Source: Micrococcus lacusdianchii (GTDB lineage Bacteria; Actinomycetota; Actinomycetes; Actinomycetales; Micrococcaceae). From it: 64,000 nucleotides of DNA. The DNA is taken from positions 171,083 through 235,082 of the forward strand of contig NZ_JAKNUW010000002.1 of NCBI RefSeq assembly GCF_023155805.1. Direction: 5' to 3'. Shown here piece by piece: positions 1 through 8,484 of this stretch (positions are counted from its first letter, which is position 1; each line of letters opens with the position of its first letter). Below the pieces are notes generated by a model. The model did not search any database. It had not been told where the DNA came from and saw nothing but the letters and a program-made list of their open reading frames with translations. Both the position numbers and the translations under genes were made by a program.

Positions 1-1529
1 CCGGCGGCCAGGTCCCGGCGCACGGTCACCGGCTCCCCGGCCAGGGTGGCCGGGCCGGCGGCCCGCAGCGCCGCCATGGTGTCCGTGATGATCGACAGGT
101 CCGCCACGCGCACGGCCACCTGCGCGCTGGGCATGGCGCCCGTGACGGCGTCCGCGTCCGCGAGGGCGTCCAGCAGGGTGCGGCCCTGCGCGGCCAGGCG
201 CGCGGCGAGCTCCGCGGCGACCAGGGCCGCGGTGATCCCGTCCTTGTCCCGCACCAGGTCCGGCGCCACGCAGTAGCCCAGGGCCTCCTCGTAGCCGAAG
301 CCCAGGTGCGGGGCGCGGGAGATCCACTTGAAGCCGGTGAGTGTGAGGTGGTGCTCGACGCCGGCCGCCTCCGCCAGCGCCGCCAGCTGCGGGGCGGAGA
401 CCACGGAGTTGGCCGCGGAGCGGCCCTGCGCGGCCAGCCGCGGCAGCAGGTGCGCGCCCAGCAGCGTGCCCACCGCGTCCCCGGAGAGCATGCGCCAGGC
501 GGGCGCGGCGGCGTCGTCGGGGGAGGGGACGGGCACGGCCAGGGCGAGGCGGTCGGCGTCGGGGTCGTTGGCGATCACCAGGTCCGCGCGGACCTCCGCG
601 GCGAGGGCGAGGGCGAGGTCGATCGCCCCGGGCTCCTCCGGGTTGGGGAAGGCCACCGTGGGGAACGCCGGGTCCGGCTCGGCCTGCTCGGGGACCACGT
701 GCACGTCCGTGAAGCCGGCCGCGGCGAGCAGCCCCGGCAGGACCTCCCCGCCCACCCCGTGCAGGGGGGTGTAGACGATCCGCAGGTCGCGGGCGGGGTC
801 CGCCTCGTCGTCGAGCACGGACAGCGCCGCCTCGCGGTAGGCGTCCACGAGGTCCTCACCGGCGGTCTCCCAGCCGGCCTCGGCCATCGGGATGTCCGCG
901 GTCCAGTCGTCGTGGCGGATCTGCGCGGCGATCTGCGCGTCCGCGGGGGAGACGATCTGCGCGCCGCGCCCGGCCTCGTCCGTCATCCGGCCGCCGAGGT
1001 AGACCTTGTAGCCGTTGTCCGTGGGCGGGTTGTGGGACGCGGTCACCATGACGCCGGCGTCCGCGTGCAGGTGGCGCACCGCGAAGGCCAGCACGGGCGT
1101 GGGCAGCGGGCGGGGCAGGAGCACGACCTGCGCGCCCGCGGCGGTGAGCACGGCGGCGGTGTCCCGGGCGAAGTCGGCGGAGCCGCGGCGGGCGTCGTAG
1201 CCCACCGCCACGAGCGGGGCGGCGGCGTCCGCCCTTAGCTCCGTCCACAGGTGCCGGCCCAGGCCGGCGGCGGTGCGGCGCACCACGAGCCGGTTCATGC
1301 GGGACTCGCCGGGCCCCTCCTCCGCGCGCAGCCCGGCCGTGCCGAACGCCAGCGGGCCGGCGAACCGGGACGCCACCGACGCGCGGGCCGCCTCCGCCGC
1401 CGGGCCCTCGCCGCCGGCGGCGGCCAGCTCCGCCTCCAGCACGGCGCGGTGGGCGGGGTCCGGGTCCTCGCGGGACCACCGCCGCGCGAGGTCCAGCACC
1501 TGCGGGTCGAGGGCGAGGGTCGGGCTCAT
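1..1529 (-). CDS. pmmB: Phosphohexomutase (phosphomannomutase/phosphoglucomutase family), 3' end outside window
   Basis: This alpha-D-phosphohexomutase interconverts hexose 1- and 6-phosphates for sugar nucleotide and polysaccharide precursors in the cytoplasm. The frame shows the N-terminal FGTAGLR substrate loop (about residue 60), the catalytic serine loop TASHNPPTDNG (serine near residue 165) and the metal loop DPDADRLA. The start is an ATG with GGAGCAG eight bases upstream. The C-terminal phosphate-binding domain lies beyond the left window edge, so about 510 residues are visible. It lies directly downstream of punA on the same strand, the deoD-pmmB order known from mycobacteria, which supports the pmmB name. 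Whether mannose or glucose phosphate is preferred cannot be read from the sequence. Confidence 0.9.
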   Translation of the reverse strand, partial: MSPTLALDPQVLDLARRWSREDPDPAHRAVLEAELAAAGGEGPAAEAARASVASRFAGPLAFGTAGLRAEEGPGESRMNRLVVRRTAAGLGRHLWTELRADAAAPLVAVGYDARRGSADFARDTAAVLTAAGAQVVLLPRPLPTPVLAFAVRHLHADAGVMVTASHNPPTDNGYKVYLGGRMTDEAGRGAQIVSPADAQIAAQIRHDDWTADIPMAEAGWETAGEDLVDAYREAALSVLDDEADPARDLRIVYTPLHGVGGEVLPGLLAAAGFTDVHVVPEQAEPDPAFPTVAFPNPEEPGAIDLALALAAEVRADLVIANDPDADRLALAVPVPSPDDAAAPAWRMLSGDAVGTLLGAHLLPRLAAQGRSAANSVVSAPQLAALAEAAGVEHHLTLTGFKWISRAPHLGFGYEEALGYCVAPDLVRDKDGITAALVAAELAARLAAQGRTLLDALADADAVTGAMPSAQVAVRVADLSIITDTMAALRAAGPATLAGEPVTVRRDLAA

Positions 1530-1622
1530 GGGACTGCTCCTGGGACGGGGGCGGACGCGGGGAGGGGGCGGCGGGGCGGCGGCGACGTCGTGCGGGGTGC
1601 CCGTCGGCGTCGTCAGCCGTGG

Positions 1623-2480
1623 TCAGAGGCGGGCGATGACGTCCGCGAGGAGGCGGGAGATGCGGGGTCCGGCGGCCTGCCCGGCCTCCACGACCTCCTG
1701 GTGGGACAGCGGCGTCTCCTGGATGCCGGCGCCGTGGTTGGTCACCAGGGACATCCCGAACACCTCGAGGCCGGCGTGGCGGGCGGCGATCGCGTCCAGG
1801 GCGGTGGACATGCCCACCAGGTCGCCGCCGAGGGCCTTGGCCATGCGCACCTCGGCGGGCGTCTCGTACTGCGGGCCGGAGAACTGCACGTACAGGCCCT
1901 CGGTGAGGGAGGGGTCGATCTCGCGGGCGATGTCCCGGATGCGCGGGGAGTACAGGTCCGTGAGGTCCACGAACGTGGCACCGACCAGGGGAGTCGCGCC
2001 GGTGAGGTTGAGGTGGTCGGCGATCAGCACGGGGGTGCCCGGGGCGATCTCCGGGTCCAGCCCGCCGCAGCCGTTGGTCAGCACCACGGTGCGCGCGCCC
2101 GCCGCGGCGGCGGTGCGGACCGTGTGCGCCACGGCCTGGGCGTCCCGGGACTCGTAGAAGTGGGTGCGGGAGCCGAACACCAGGGCGCGCGTGTCGTCCG
2201 GCAGCTCCACGGAGCGGATGACGGCGTTGTGGCCGGGGACCTTCGGGGCGTGGAAGCCCGGCACGTCCGCCAAATCCACGCGGGCCCGCTCGGTGCCGAT
2301 CAGCTCGGCCGCCTCGCCCCAGCCGGAGCCCAGGACGACGGCGATCCGGTGCTCCGCCACGCCCGTGGCCTCCGCGACCACCGCGGCGGCGGCGCGGGCC
2401 TCGGCGAATCCGGGGTGGTCCCCGCGCAGGGGCGAGGAGTCGGCATCGGACACGGCCATGGAGGTGCTCTGTTCGTTCAC
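1623..2480 (-). CDS. punA: Purine nucleoside phosphorylase (trimeric type)
   Basis: The enzyme phosphorolyses purine (deoxy)nucleosides to base and pentose 1-phosphate in purine salvage. The 285-residue product carries the phosphate loop GSGWG, the histidine-containing phosphate site around SRTHFYE, the GMST ribose-site motif and the base-binding NHGAG motif, all typical of the trimeric PNP class. I take GTG at 2480 as start because a TACACT -10 element lies six bases upstream, which would give a leaderless mRNA; an internal ATG at 2459 is the alternative and has no clear ribosome site. It is divergent from lpdA and followed by pmmB. Confidence 0.92.
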   Translation of the reverse strand: MNEQSTSMAVSDADSSPLRGDHPGFAEARAAAAVVAEATGVAEHRIAVVLGSGWGEAAELIGTERARVDLADVPGFHAPKVPGHNAVIRSVELPDDTRALVFGSRTHFYESRDAQAVAHTVRTAAAAGARTVVLTNGCGGLDPEIAPGTPVLIADHLNLTGATPLVGATFVDLTDLYSPRIRDIAREIDPSLTEGLYVQFSGPQYETPAEVRMAKALGGDLVGMSTALDAIAARHAGLEVFGMSLVTNHGAGIQETPLSHQEVVEAGQAAGPRISRLLADVIARL

Positions 2481-2486
2481 GCCGTC

Positions 2487-2492
2487 AGTGTA
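2487..2492 (-). promoter_or_regulatory. -10 element of punA
   Basis: TACACT on the minus strand ends six bases before the GTG start of punA, so transcription would begin at or next to the start codon. No -35 element is obvious. Confidence 0.55.
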
Positions 2493-2530
2493 GGCGTGCG
2501 GCGCCGCTGGGACTTCGCGCGCCCAGCCGA

Positions 2531-2536
2531 CACAAT
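2531..2536 (+). promoter_or_regulatory. -10 element of lpdA
   Basis: CACAAT is followed by seven bases and then the GTG start of lpdA, the spacing expected of a leaderless transcript. It lies 39 bases from the divergent punA -10 element, so the two promoters are back to back. Confidence 0.5.
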
Positions 2537-2543
2537 GGGGGGT

Positions 2544-3971
2544 GTGACTGACGAGAACACCACCTTCCTCCCGTCCCTGACCATCATCGGCGGCGGCCCC
2601 GGAGGCTACGAGGCCGCCATGGTGGCCGCGAAGCTCGGCGCCTCGGTGACCGTGATCGAGCGCAAGGGCCTGGGCGGTGCCGCCGTCCTGACGGACGTGG
2701 TGCCCTCCAAGACCCTGATCGCCACCGCCGACTCCATGCGCCGCGTGGACCTGGCCCGCGACCTCGGCGTGGACCTCGGCGGCGCCGAGCCGAAGGCCTC
2801 CATGGCAGAGGTGGACCGCCGGATCCTCGAGATCGCCGGCCAGCAGTCCCGGGACATCCACCGCGCCCTCGAGAGGCGCGGCGTGCGCGTGATCCTCGGC
2901 GAGGCCACCGTGACCGGCCCCCACACCGTGGCCGTCCGCTCCCACGACGACGCCGAGGGTGCCGAGCCCGAGACCATCACCTCGGACGCCATTCTCTTGG
3001 CCGTGGGCGCCAGTCCCCGCGAGCTGCCCTCCGCCCGGCCGGACGGCGAGCGCATCTTCAACTGGAAGCAGGTCTACGCTCTCCAGGAGCTGCCCGAGCA
3101 CCTGATCGTGGTGGGCTCCGGCGTCACCGGCGCCGAGTTCGCCTCGGCATACAACCGCCTGGGGGCGCAGGTGACCCTGGTGTCCTCGCGGGACCACGTG
3201 CTTCCGGGCGAGGACGCCGACGCCGCAGAGCTTCTCGAGCACGTCTTCCAGAAGAACGGCCTGGACGTGGCCGCCCGGTGCCGCGCCGAGTCCGTGGAGC
3301 GCACCGAGGACGGCGTGCGCGTGCACCTGTCCGGCGACGGCGCCGCCGACCGTGCCTACATCGACGGCTCGCACGCCCTCGTGGCCGTGGGCGGCGTGCC
3401 CAACACCACCGGCCTGGGCCTGGAGGAGGCCGGCGTCGAGCTGACCGACTCCGGCCATGTCAAGGTGGACGGCGTCTCCCGCACCACCGTGCCCAGCATC
3501 TACGCGGCCGGCGACTGCACCGGCCAGCTCGCCCTGGCCTCCGTGGCTGCCATGCAGGGGCGCATCGCCGTCGCCCACCTGCTCGGTGATGCCCTCAAGC
3601 CGCTGCGCCCGCACCTGCTGGCCTCCAACATCTTCACCTCCCCGGAGATCGCCACCGTGGGAGTCACCCAGGAGCAGGTGGACTCCGGCCGCTACCAGGC
3701 GGACGTCATCCGGCTGGACTTCGCCACCAACCCGCGCGCCAAGATGCAGGGCGTGAAGGAGGGCTTCGTGAAGATCTTCGCCCGTCAGGGCTCCGGCACC
3801 GTGATCGGCGGCGTGGTGGTGGCCCCCCGCGCCTCCGAGCTGATCTACGCGGTGGCCCTGGCGGTGACCCACAAGCTCCACGTGGACGACCTCGCGGACA
3901 CCTTCACCGTCTACCCGTCCATGTCCGGGTCGATCGCCGAGGCCGCCCGCCGGCTGCACGTGCGTCTCTGA
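2544..3971 (+). CDS. lpdA: NAD(P)H:quinone reductase LpdA (flavoprotein disulfide reductase family without the redox cysteines)
   Basis: This FAD enzyme resembles mycobacterial LpdA (Rv3303c), which reduces quinones with NAD(P)H rather than acting as a lipoamide dehydrogenase. The 475-residue frame has the FAD dinucleotide fold GGGPGGYEAA at the N-terminus, the NAD(P) fold VVGSGVTGAEFA near residue 190, and the FAD-contacting YAAGDCTG near residue 325. At the place where true disulfide reductases have CxxxxC, it reads GLGGAAVLTDVVPSK, so both redox cysteines are missing. The usual C-terminal HxxxxE is replaced by YPSMSGSIAEA. GTG at 2544 is chosen because it follows a -10 element at leaderless spacing. 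It is convergent with the next gene. Confidence 0.88.
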   Translation: MTDENTTFLPSLTIIGGGPGGYEAAMVAAKLGASVTVIERKGLGGAAVLTDVVPSKTLIATADSMRRVDLARDLGVDLGGAEPKASMAEVDRRILEIAGQQSRDIHRALERRGVRVILGEATVTGPHTVAVRSHDDAEGAEPETITSDAILLAVGASPRELPSARPDGERIFNWKQVYALQELPEHLIVVGSGVTGAEFASAYNRLGAQVTLVSSRDHVLPGEDADAAELLEHVFQKNGLDVAARCRAESVERTEDGVRVHLSGDGAADRAYIDGSHALVAVGGVPNTTGLGLEEAGVELTDSGHVKVDGVSRTTVPSIYAAGDCTGQLALASVAAMQGRIAVAHLLGDALKPLRPHLLASNIFTSPEIATVGVTQEQVDSGRYQADVIRLDFATNPRAKMQGVKEGFVKIFARQGSGTVIGGVVVAPRASELIYAVALAVTHKLHVDDLADTFTVYPSMSGSIAEAARRLHVRL

Positions 3972-3982
3972 CCCAGAGACGA

Positions 3983-4021
3983 CTTTCGGTCGTGAGATAG
4001 GGCCTATCTCACGACCGAAAG
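3983..4021. terminator. Perfect 18-bp palindrome between convergent genes
   Basis: Arms at 3983-4000 and 4004-4021 are exactly complementary with a three-base loop. It lies between the ends of lpdA and the convergent symporter gene, so it probably ends transcription from both sides, although no T-run follows. It begins with CTTTCGGTCG, which recurs in the palindrome at 35519. Confidence 0.7.
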
Positions 4022-4085
4022 CGTCCATTCCCCCGATGTCACGTTCGAAAGTGCGGGCGGGGGCCCGGGCGGTGGCCGGCCGGGG

Positions 4086-5495
4086 TCAGCGCGCGGCGCG
4101 GCGCTCGCGGGCCGAGGTGACGGTGTCGAGGTCCGTGTGTCGGGTCTCGGGGGAGAGCGCCAGTGCGATGACGGTGATCGCCGACGCGGCGGCCAGGTAG
4201 TAGCCGACGTAGGAGACGTCGAACTCCTGCACCAGCCAGGCGGCGATGAACGGGGTCAGCGCGGCGCCGAGGATCGAGGACACGTTGTAGGCGATGCCGG
4301 AGCCGGTGTAGCGCGTGTTCGTGGGGAACAGCTCGGGCAGCACCGCGGACATCGGCCCGAAGGTCAGGCCCATGAGCGTCATGCCCGTGGCCAGGAACGC
4401 CAGCATCAGCGGCACGTTCAGCTCCGCGCCCACGCCCATGTTCTCCGGCGAGAGCCACAGGCCGAACGAGAGGCCGAACAGCACCATGAGCACCGAGATC
4501 ACGATCAGGGTGGGGCGGCGGCCGAAGCGGTCCGCCAGCAGGCCGGAGACCGGCACGAACGCCGCGAAGAACAGGATGCCGACCAGCTGCAGCACGAGGA
4601 ACTCGGCGTAGGGGACGCCCAGGAAGCCGTTGGCCGGCTTGCCGATCGCGTAGGAGAGGATCCACGTGGTCATCAGGTAGAAGAGCACGTAGGTGGCGTA
4701 CATGACGAAGGTGCCCAGGATCAGCTCCCACCAGTTGCGGCGGAACACCTCGCCCAGCGGCGCCTTCACGCGCTGGTCACGGTCGAGGGCGCGCTGGAAG
4801 ACCGGGGTCTCCTCGAGCTTGACGCGGACGTAGAGGCCCACGGCCACCATCACGATCGAGAGCAGGAACGGCAGGCGCCACACCCACGTGAGGAACGGGC
4901 CGTCGAGCACCGGGCTCGTGGAGTCGTGGTCGAAGCCGAGCACGAGCGTGAGGAACAGGCCGTTGGCCAGCAGGAAGCCGATCGGCGCGCCGAGCTGCGG
5001 CCACATGGCCGCCTGCGCGCGCTTGCCGTCCTTGGCGTACTCGGTGGCCAGGAGGGCGGCGCCGGACCACTCGCCGCCGAGCCCCAGGCCCTGGAAGAAG
5101 CGCAGCAGCGTCAGCATGGCCGGCGCCCACAGGCCGATCTGGAAGTACGTGGGCAGCAGGCCGATGAGGAACGTCGCGATGCCCATGGTCAGCAGCGAGC
5201 CGATGAGCGTGGTCTTGCGGCCCACGCGATCGCCCAGGTGGCCGAAGACGACGGCGCCCAGCGGCCGGGCGACGAACGCCGCGCCGAAGGTGGCCATGGA
5301 GGCCAGCAGGGCCGTGTTGTCGTCACCGCCCGCGAAGAAGATCAGCGGGAACACCGAGACGGCGGCCGTGGCGTAGATGTAGAAGTCGTAGAACTCGATC
5401 GAGGTGCCGATCAGCGAGGCCACGATCACGCGGAAGCGGGGCACGTCTCCGGCAGAGGAGGCCGCCGCGGGAGAGGCGGAGGGGGAGTGGGACAT
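4086..5495 (-). CDS. MHS-family (metabolite:H+ symporter) MFS transporter
   Basis: This inner-membrane protein of 469 residues has about twelve hydrophobic segments and the hallmarks of the metabolite:proton symporter branch of the MFS. These are the first helix GTSIEFYDFYIYATAA and the loop 2-3 signature GHLGDRVGRK, repeated in degenerate form as LADRFGRRP in the second half. Relatives carry shikimate, citrate, proline/betaine or alpha-ketoglutarate; the substrate cannot be told here. The start ATG at 5495 is preceded by AGGAGG at ideal spacing; an upstream in-frame extension lacks such a site. It stands alone and its upstream region has a TACACT -10 element and a repeated 12-mer. Confidence 0.9.
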   Translation of the reverse strand: MSHSPSASPAAASSAGDVPRFRVIVASLIGTSIEFYDFYIYATAAVSVFPLIFFAGGDDNTALLASMATFGAAFVARPLGAVVFGHLGDRVGRKTTLIGSLLTMGIATFLIGLLPTYFQIGLWAPAMLTLLRFFQGLGLGGEWSGAALLATEYAKDGKRAQAAMWPQLGAPIGFLLANGLFLTLVLGFDHDSTSPVLDGPFLTWVWRLPFLLSIVMVAVGLYVRVKLEETPVFQRALDRDQRVKAPLGEVFRRNWWELILGTFVMYATYVLFYLMTTWILSYAIGKPANGFLGVPYAEFLVLQLVGILFFAAFVPVSGLLADRFGRRPTLIVISVLMVLFGLSFGLWLSPENMGVGAELNVPLMLAFLATGMTLMGLTFGPMSAVLPELFPTNTRYTGSGIAYNVSSILGAALTPFIAAWLVQEFDVSYVGYYLAAASAITVIALALSPETRHTDLDTVTSARERRAAR

Positions 5496-5540
5496 GCGAC
5501 CTCCTGGGGGCGAGTGGACACCGCAGGCGCCGGATGCGAC

Positions 5541-5625
5541 CACGATGTGAGACAGAGCGACCGCCAGTGTAGGAGCGTTGCCGGTGAGGGGGGTCTCGTC
5601 GTCTCCAGGCGTCCACGATGTGAGA
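5541..5625 (-). promoter_or_regulatory. MHS transporter promoter with a direct 12-mer repeat
   Basis: A TACACT -10 element (minus strand, 5566-5571) precedes the symporter gene. The 12-mer CACGATGTGAGA occurs at 5541-5552, just downstream of the expected start of transcription, and again at 5614-5625, about 45 bases upstream of the -10. This arrangement would suit an operator pair for a substrate-responsive repressor, but no regulator gene is adjacent. Confidence 0.4.
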
Positions 5626-5679
5626 AGGACGAGGGGTGTTCCCCACCGACCCGTGCGCGCGGGGATCCGGGCAGGACAG

Positions 5680-5730
5680 CGCCCCGGCGACGTTCCAGCG
5701 GTGCAGGACCGCTGGAACGTCGCCGGGGCG
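5680..5730. terminator. Perfect 20-21-bp hairpin downstream of accA3
   Basis: Arms 5681-5700 and 5710-5729 are fully complementary, extended by one more pair outside, with a nine-base loop. It lies 31 bases past the accA3 stop codon on the minus strand and likely ends that transcript. There is no U-tract. Confidence 0.75.
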
Positions 5731-5760
5731 TTGTGTTCCGGGGCGCTGGGCCTCCGGGGC

Positions 5761-7626
5761 TCAGTCCTTCGACGCCTCCGCGTCCGCGATCCTGGCGATC
5801 ACGGCGCCCGCCGAGACGGTCTCGCCCGGCTCCACGGACAGTCCCGAGATCACGCCCGCCTTGTGGGCCGTGAGCGGCTGCTCCATCTTCATGGCCTCCA
5901 TGACCACGATCAGGTCGCCTTCGGCCACGTTCTCGCCGTTCTGCGCGGCCACCTTCACCACGGTGCCCTGCATGGGTGCAGTGAGTGCGTCCGTGCTTGC
6001 GGCGGCCGGAGCGGCGCCGGCCCTCCGCCCGCCACGGGGACGACGCCGGCCCGCGCCGGCCCGCGCGGCTGCACCCTGGAGCTGATGCATGGCCGCGCCC
6101 CACGTGGGCAGGGTGACGTCCACCCGCTTGCCGTTGACCTCGACGGTCACGGTGTGCCGTGGCTCGCGCGCCGCCGGATCGGCCGGGGTCACCGGGGTCG
6201 GGGCGATCTCATGGGCGAACTCGGTCTCGATCCAGCGGGTGTGCACCGAGAACGGCTCCTCGGAGTCCTGCAGCTCGGGGGCGAACGCCGGGTCGGCCAC
6301 CACGGCACGGTGGAACGGCAGCACGGTGGGCATGCCGGCGATCTCGGCCTCCGCGAGCGCACGGGCCGCGCGCTGCAGGGCCTGGCGGCGGGTGGCGCCG
6401 GTGACGATCAGCTTGGCCACCATGGAGTCGAACGCGCCGGAGACGGTCTCACCCTCCACCACGCCGGCGTCCACGCGGACGCCGGGGCCCGAGGGCATCC
6501 GGAACATGGTCAGGGTGCCGGGGGCGGGCAGGAAGTTCCGGCCCGGATCCTCCCCGTTGAGACGGAACTCGAACGAGTGGCCGCGCACCTCGGGGTCCCC
6601 GTAGCCGAGGGCCTCGCCGCGCGCGAGCCGGAACTGCTCGCGCACCAGGTCGATGCCCGTGACCTCCTCGGTCACCGGGTGCTCCACCTGGAGGCGGGTG
6701 TTGACCTCGAGGAAGGACAGCGTGCCGTCCTGGCCCACGAGGAACTCGCAGGTGCCGGCGCCCACGTAGCCGGCGGCCTTCAGGAGGGCCCTCGAGGACT
6801 CGACCAGGCGCGCGTTCTGCTCGTCCGTCAGGAAGGGGGCGGGGGCCTCCTCCACGAGCTTCTGGTTGCGGCGCTGCAGGGAGCAGTCACGCGTGGACAC
6901 GACGACGACGTCGCCGTGGGCGTCCGCGAGGCACTGGGTCTCCACATGGCGGGGGCGGTCCAGGAACCGCTCCACGAAGCACTCGCCGCGGCCGAATGCG
7001 GCGACGGCCTCACGCACCGCCGACTCGTACAGCTCGGGGATCTCCTCGCGGGTGCGGGCGACCTTGATGCCGCGGCCGCCGCCGCCGTAGGCGGCCTTGA
7101 TGGCCACGGGCAGGCCGAACTCGTCCGCGAAGGCCACGACCTCGTCCGTGCCGTTGACGGGGGACGTGGTGCCGGGGGCCAGCGGGGCGCCGACCTCGGC
7201 CGCGATGCGGCGGGCGGAGACCTTGTCCCCGAGGGCGTCGATCGCCTCCGGCGGCGGGCCGATCCACACCAGGCCGGCCGCCTCCACGGCGCGGGCGAAG
7301 TCCGCGTTCTCGGACAGGAAGCCGTAGCCCGGGTGCACGGCGTCCGCGCCGGAGCGCTCGGCGGCGTCGAGGATCTTCTCCATCACCAGGTAGGAGTCCG
7401 CGGCAGTCTGCCCGCCGAGGGCCACGGCCTCATCCGCGAGCTTCACGTGCAGCGCGTCCCGGTCCGGCTCGGCGTACACGGCCACGGAGGTCAGGCCCTC
7501 ATCCTGGCAGGCCCGCACCACGCGCACGGCGATCTCGCCGCGGTTGGCGATCAGCACCCGGGAGAAGCGCCGGGCCGCCCCGTCGGTGGAGGCGGGGGTG
7601 GCCTGGGGGCCGCTGCTGATGCTCAT
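5761..7626 (-). CDS. accA3: Acyl-CoA carboxylase alpha subunit (biotin carboxylase plus biotin carrier domain)
   Basis: This 621-residue chain carboxylates its own biotin with ATP and bicarbonate and hands it to an AccD-type carboxyltransferase to make malonyl- or methylmalonyl-CoA. The biotin carboxylase domain begins at about residue 20 ([10 protein letters not shown]), has the ATP-grasp glycine loop [10 protein letters not shown], and the catalytic stretch [15 protein letters not shown]. An alanine/arginine-rich linker leads to the C-terminal carrier domain with the biotinylation motif EAMKM (lysine near 580). ATG 7626 has AGGAG upstream. Its partners accE, accD5 and birA lie about 13 kb away, separated by the polysaccharide locus. 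Confidence 0.95.
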   Translation of the reverse strand: MSISSGPQATPASTDGAARRFSRVLIANRGEIAVRVVRACQDEGLTSVAVYAEPDRDALHVKLADEAVALGGQTAADSYLVMEKILDAAERSGADAVHPGYGFLSENADFARAVEAAGLVWIGPPPEAIDALGDKVSARRIAAEVGAPLAPGTTSPVNGTDEVVAFADEFGLPVAIKAAYGGGGRGIKVARTREEIPELYESAVREAVAAFGRGECFVERFLDRPRHVETQCLADAHGDVVVVSTRDCSLQRRNQKLVEEAPAPFLTDEQNARLVESSRALLKAAGYVGAGTCEFLVGQDGTLSFLEVNTRLQVEHPVTEEVTGIDLVREQFRLARGEALGYGDPEVRGHSFEFRLNGEDPGRNFLPAPGTLTMFRMPSGPGVRVDAGVVEGETVSGAFDSMVAKLIVTGATRRQALQRAARALAEAEIAGMPTVLPFHRAVVADPAFAPELQDSEEPFSVHTRWIETEFAHEIAPTPVTPADPAAREPRHTVTVEVNGKRVDVTLPTWGAAMHQLQGAAARAGAGRRRPRGGRRAGAAPAAASTDALTAPMQGTVVKVAAQNGENVAEGDLIVVMEAMKMEQPLTAHKAGVISGLSVEPGETVSAGAVIARIADAEASKD

Positions 7627-7735
7627 GGGTCGGGGCTCCTGAAGAGGGGGGCGGGGGGCGGCCGCCGGGGCCCGCCCATCGCGCCGTTCGGCCGACGGGG
7701 GACGGGCCGCCCGCACGGCACCGATGCTCCTCTGC

Positions 7736-7741
7736 ACTGTA
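7736..7741 (-). promoter_or_regulatory. Putative -10 element of accA3
   Basis: TACAGT on the minus strand lies about 110 bases before the accA3 start. This would give a leader of about 100 bases in which a ribosome site (AGGAG) is present, unlike the leaderless genes nearby. Confidence 0.35.
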
Positions 7742-7788
7742 CTGCGGTGGTGGACCCCCGCACAGGCATTCACGGGGTTCGGCGATGC

Positions 7789-8484
7789 TCACGCGACCAG
7801 GTTGGAGGTATCCCACAAGTCGGCGAACCGCAGCCCCAGCTCCGCGCACTGCACGCGCAGCACCGCCACGGACAGCCCGATCACCGCGTTCGGGTCCCCG
7901 TCCACCCACTCCACGAGCGCCGCGCCGGCACCGTCGATCGTGAACGCCCCGGCGCACAGCAGGGGCTCCCCGGTGGCCACGTAGGCGCGCACGGTGTCCT
8001 CGTCCACGTCGGCGAAGCGCACGTCCGCGCCCACGCAGGTGGACGTCTCCGCGTGCGGCACCGCGCCCTCGTCGCCGGGCATGAGCAGCCCCGCCCACTG
8101 GCCCGTGTGGAGCCGGCCGGTGCGCCCGGCCTGGGCGCGCCAGCGCTCGAGGGCCACCTCGGGCTCGTACGGCTTGCCGTGGGCCACGCCGTCCAGCTCG
8201 AACACGGAGTCGCAGCCGACCACCAGGGTGGGGCCGTCCACGCCCTCCGCGGCCGCCCGCTCGGCCACGTTCAGGCCCTTGGCCTGGGCCAGCAGCAGGG
8301 CCAGTTCGCCCGGGGTCGCCTCGGGGCGCGCCGCCCCCAGGGCTTCTTCGTCCACGTCGGACACCAGGACGCGGAAGGGGAGGCGGGCGCGCCGCAGGAT
8401 CTCGGCGCGGCCCGGCGAGGCCGAGCCGAGCACCAGGGCGAGGCGTCCGAGGCAGGGGCGGGCGCCGTCGTCGGCAGGGGTCAT
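7789..8484 (-). CDS. maf: Maf family nucleotide pyrophosphatase
   Basis: Maf proteins hydrolyse modified or canonical nucleoside triphosphates to monophosphates and have been linked to septum control. The 231-residue frame begins with the family signature LGSASPGRAEILRRA and has the catalytic region VVGCDSVFELDG and GEPLLCAGAFTIDG. The ATG at 8484 overlaps the TGA of the upstream DUF885 gene by four bases (ATGA), so the two are translationally coupled. In mycobacteria maf stands next to accE; here a polysaccharide locus lies between them. Confidence 0.9.
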   Translation of the reverse strand: MTPADDGARPCLGRLALVLGSASPGRAEILRRARLPFRVLVSDVDEEALGAARPEATPGELALLLAQAKGLNVAERAAAEGVDGPTLVVGCDSVFELDGVAHGKPYEPEVALERWRAQAGRTGRLHTGQWAGLLMPGDEGAVPHAETSTCVGADVRFADVDEDTVRAYVATGEPLLCAGAFTIDGAGAALVEWVDGDPNAVIGLSVAVLRVQCAELGLRFADLWDTSNLVA

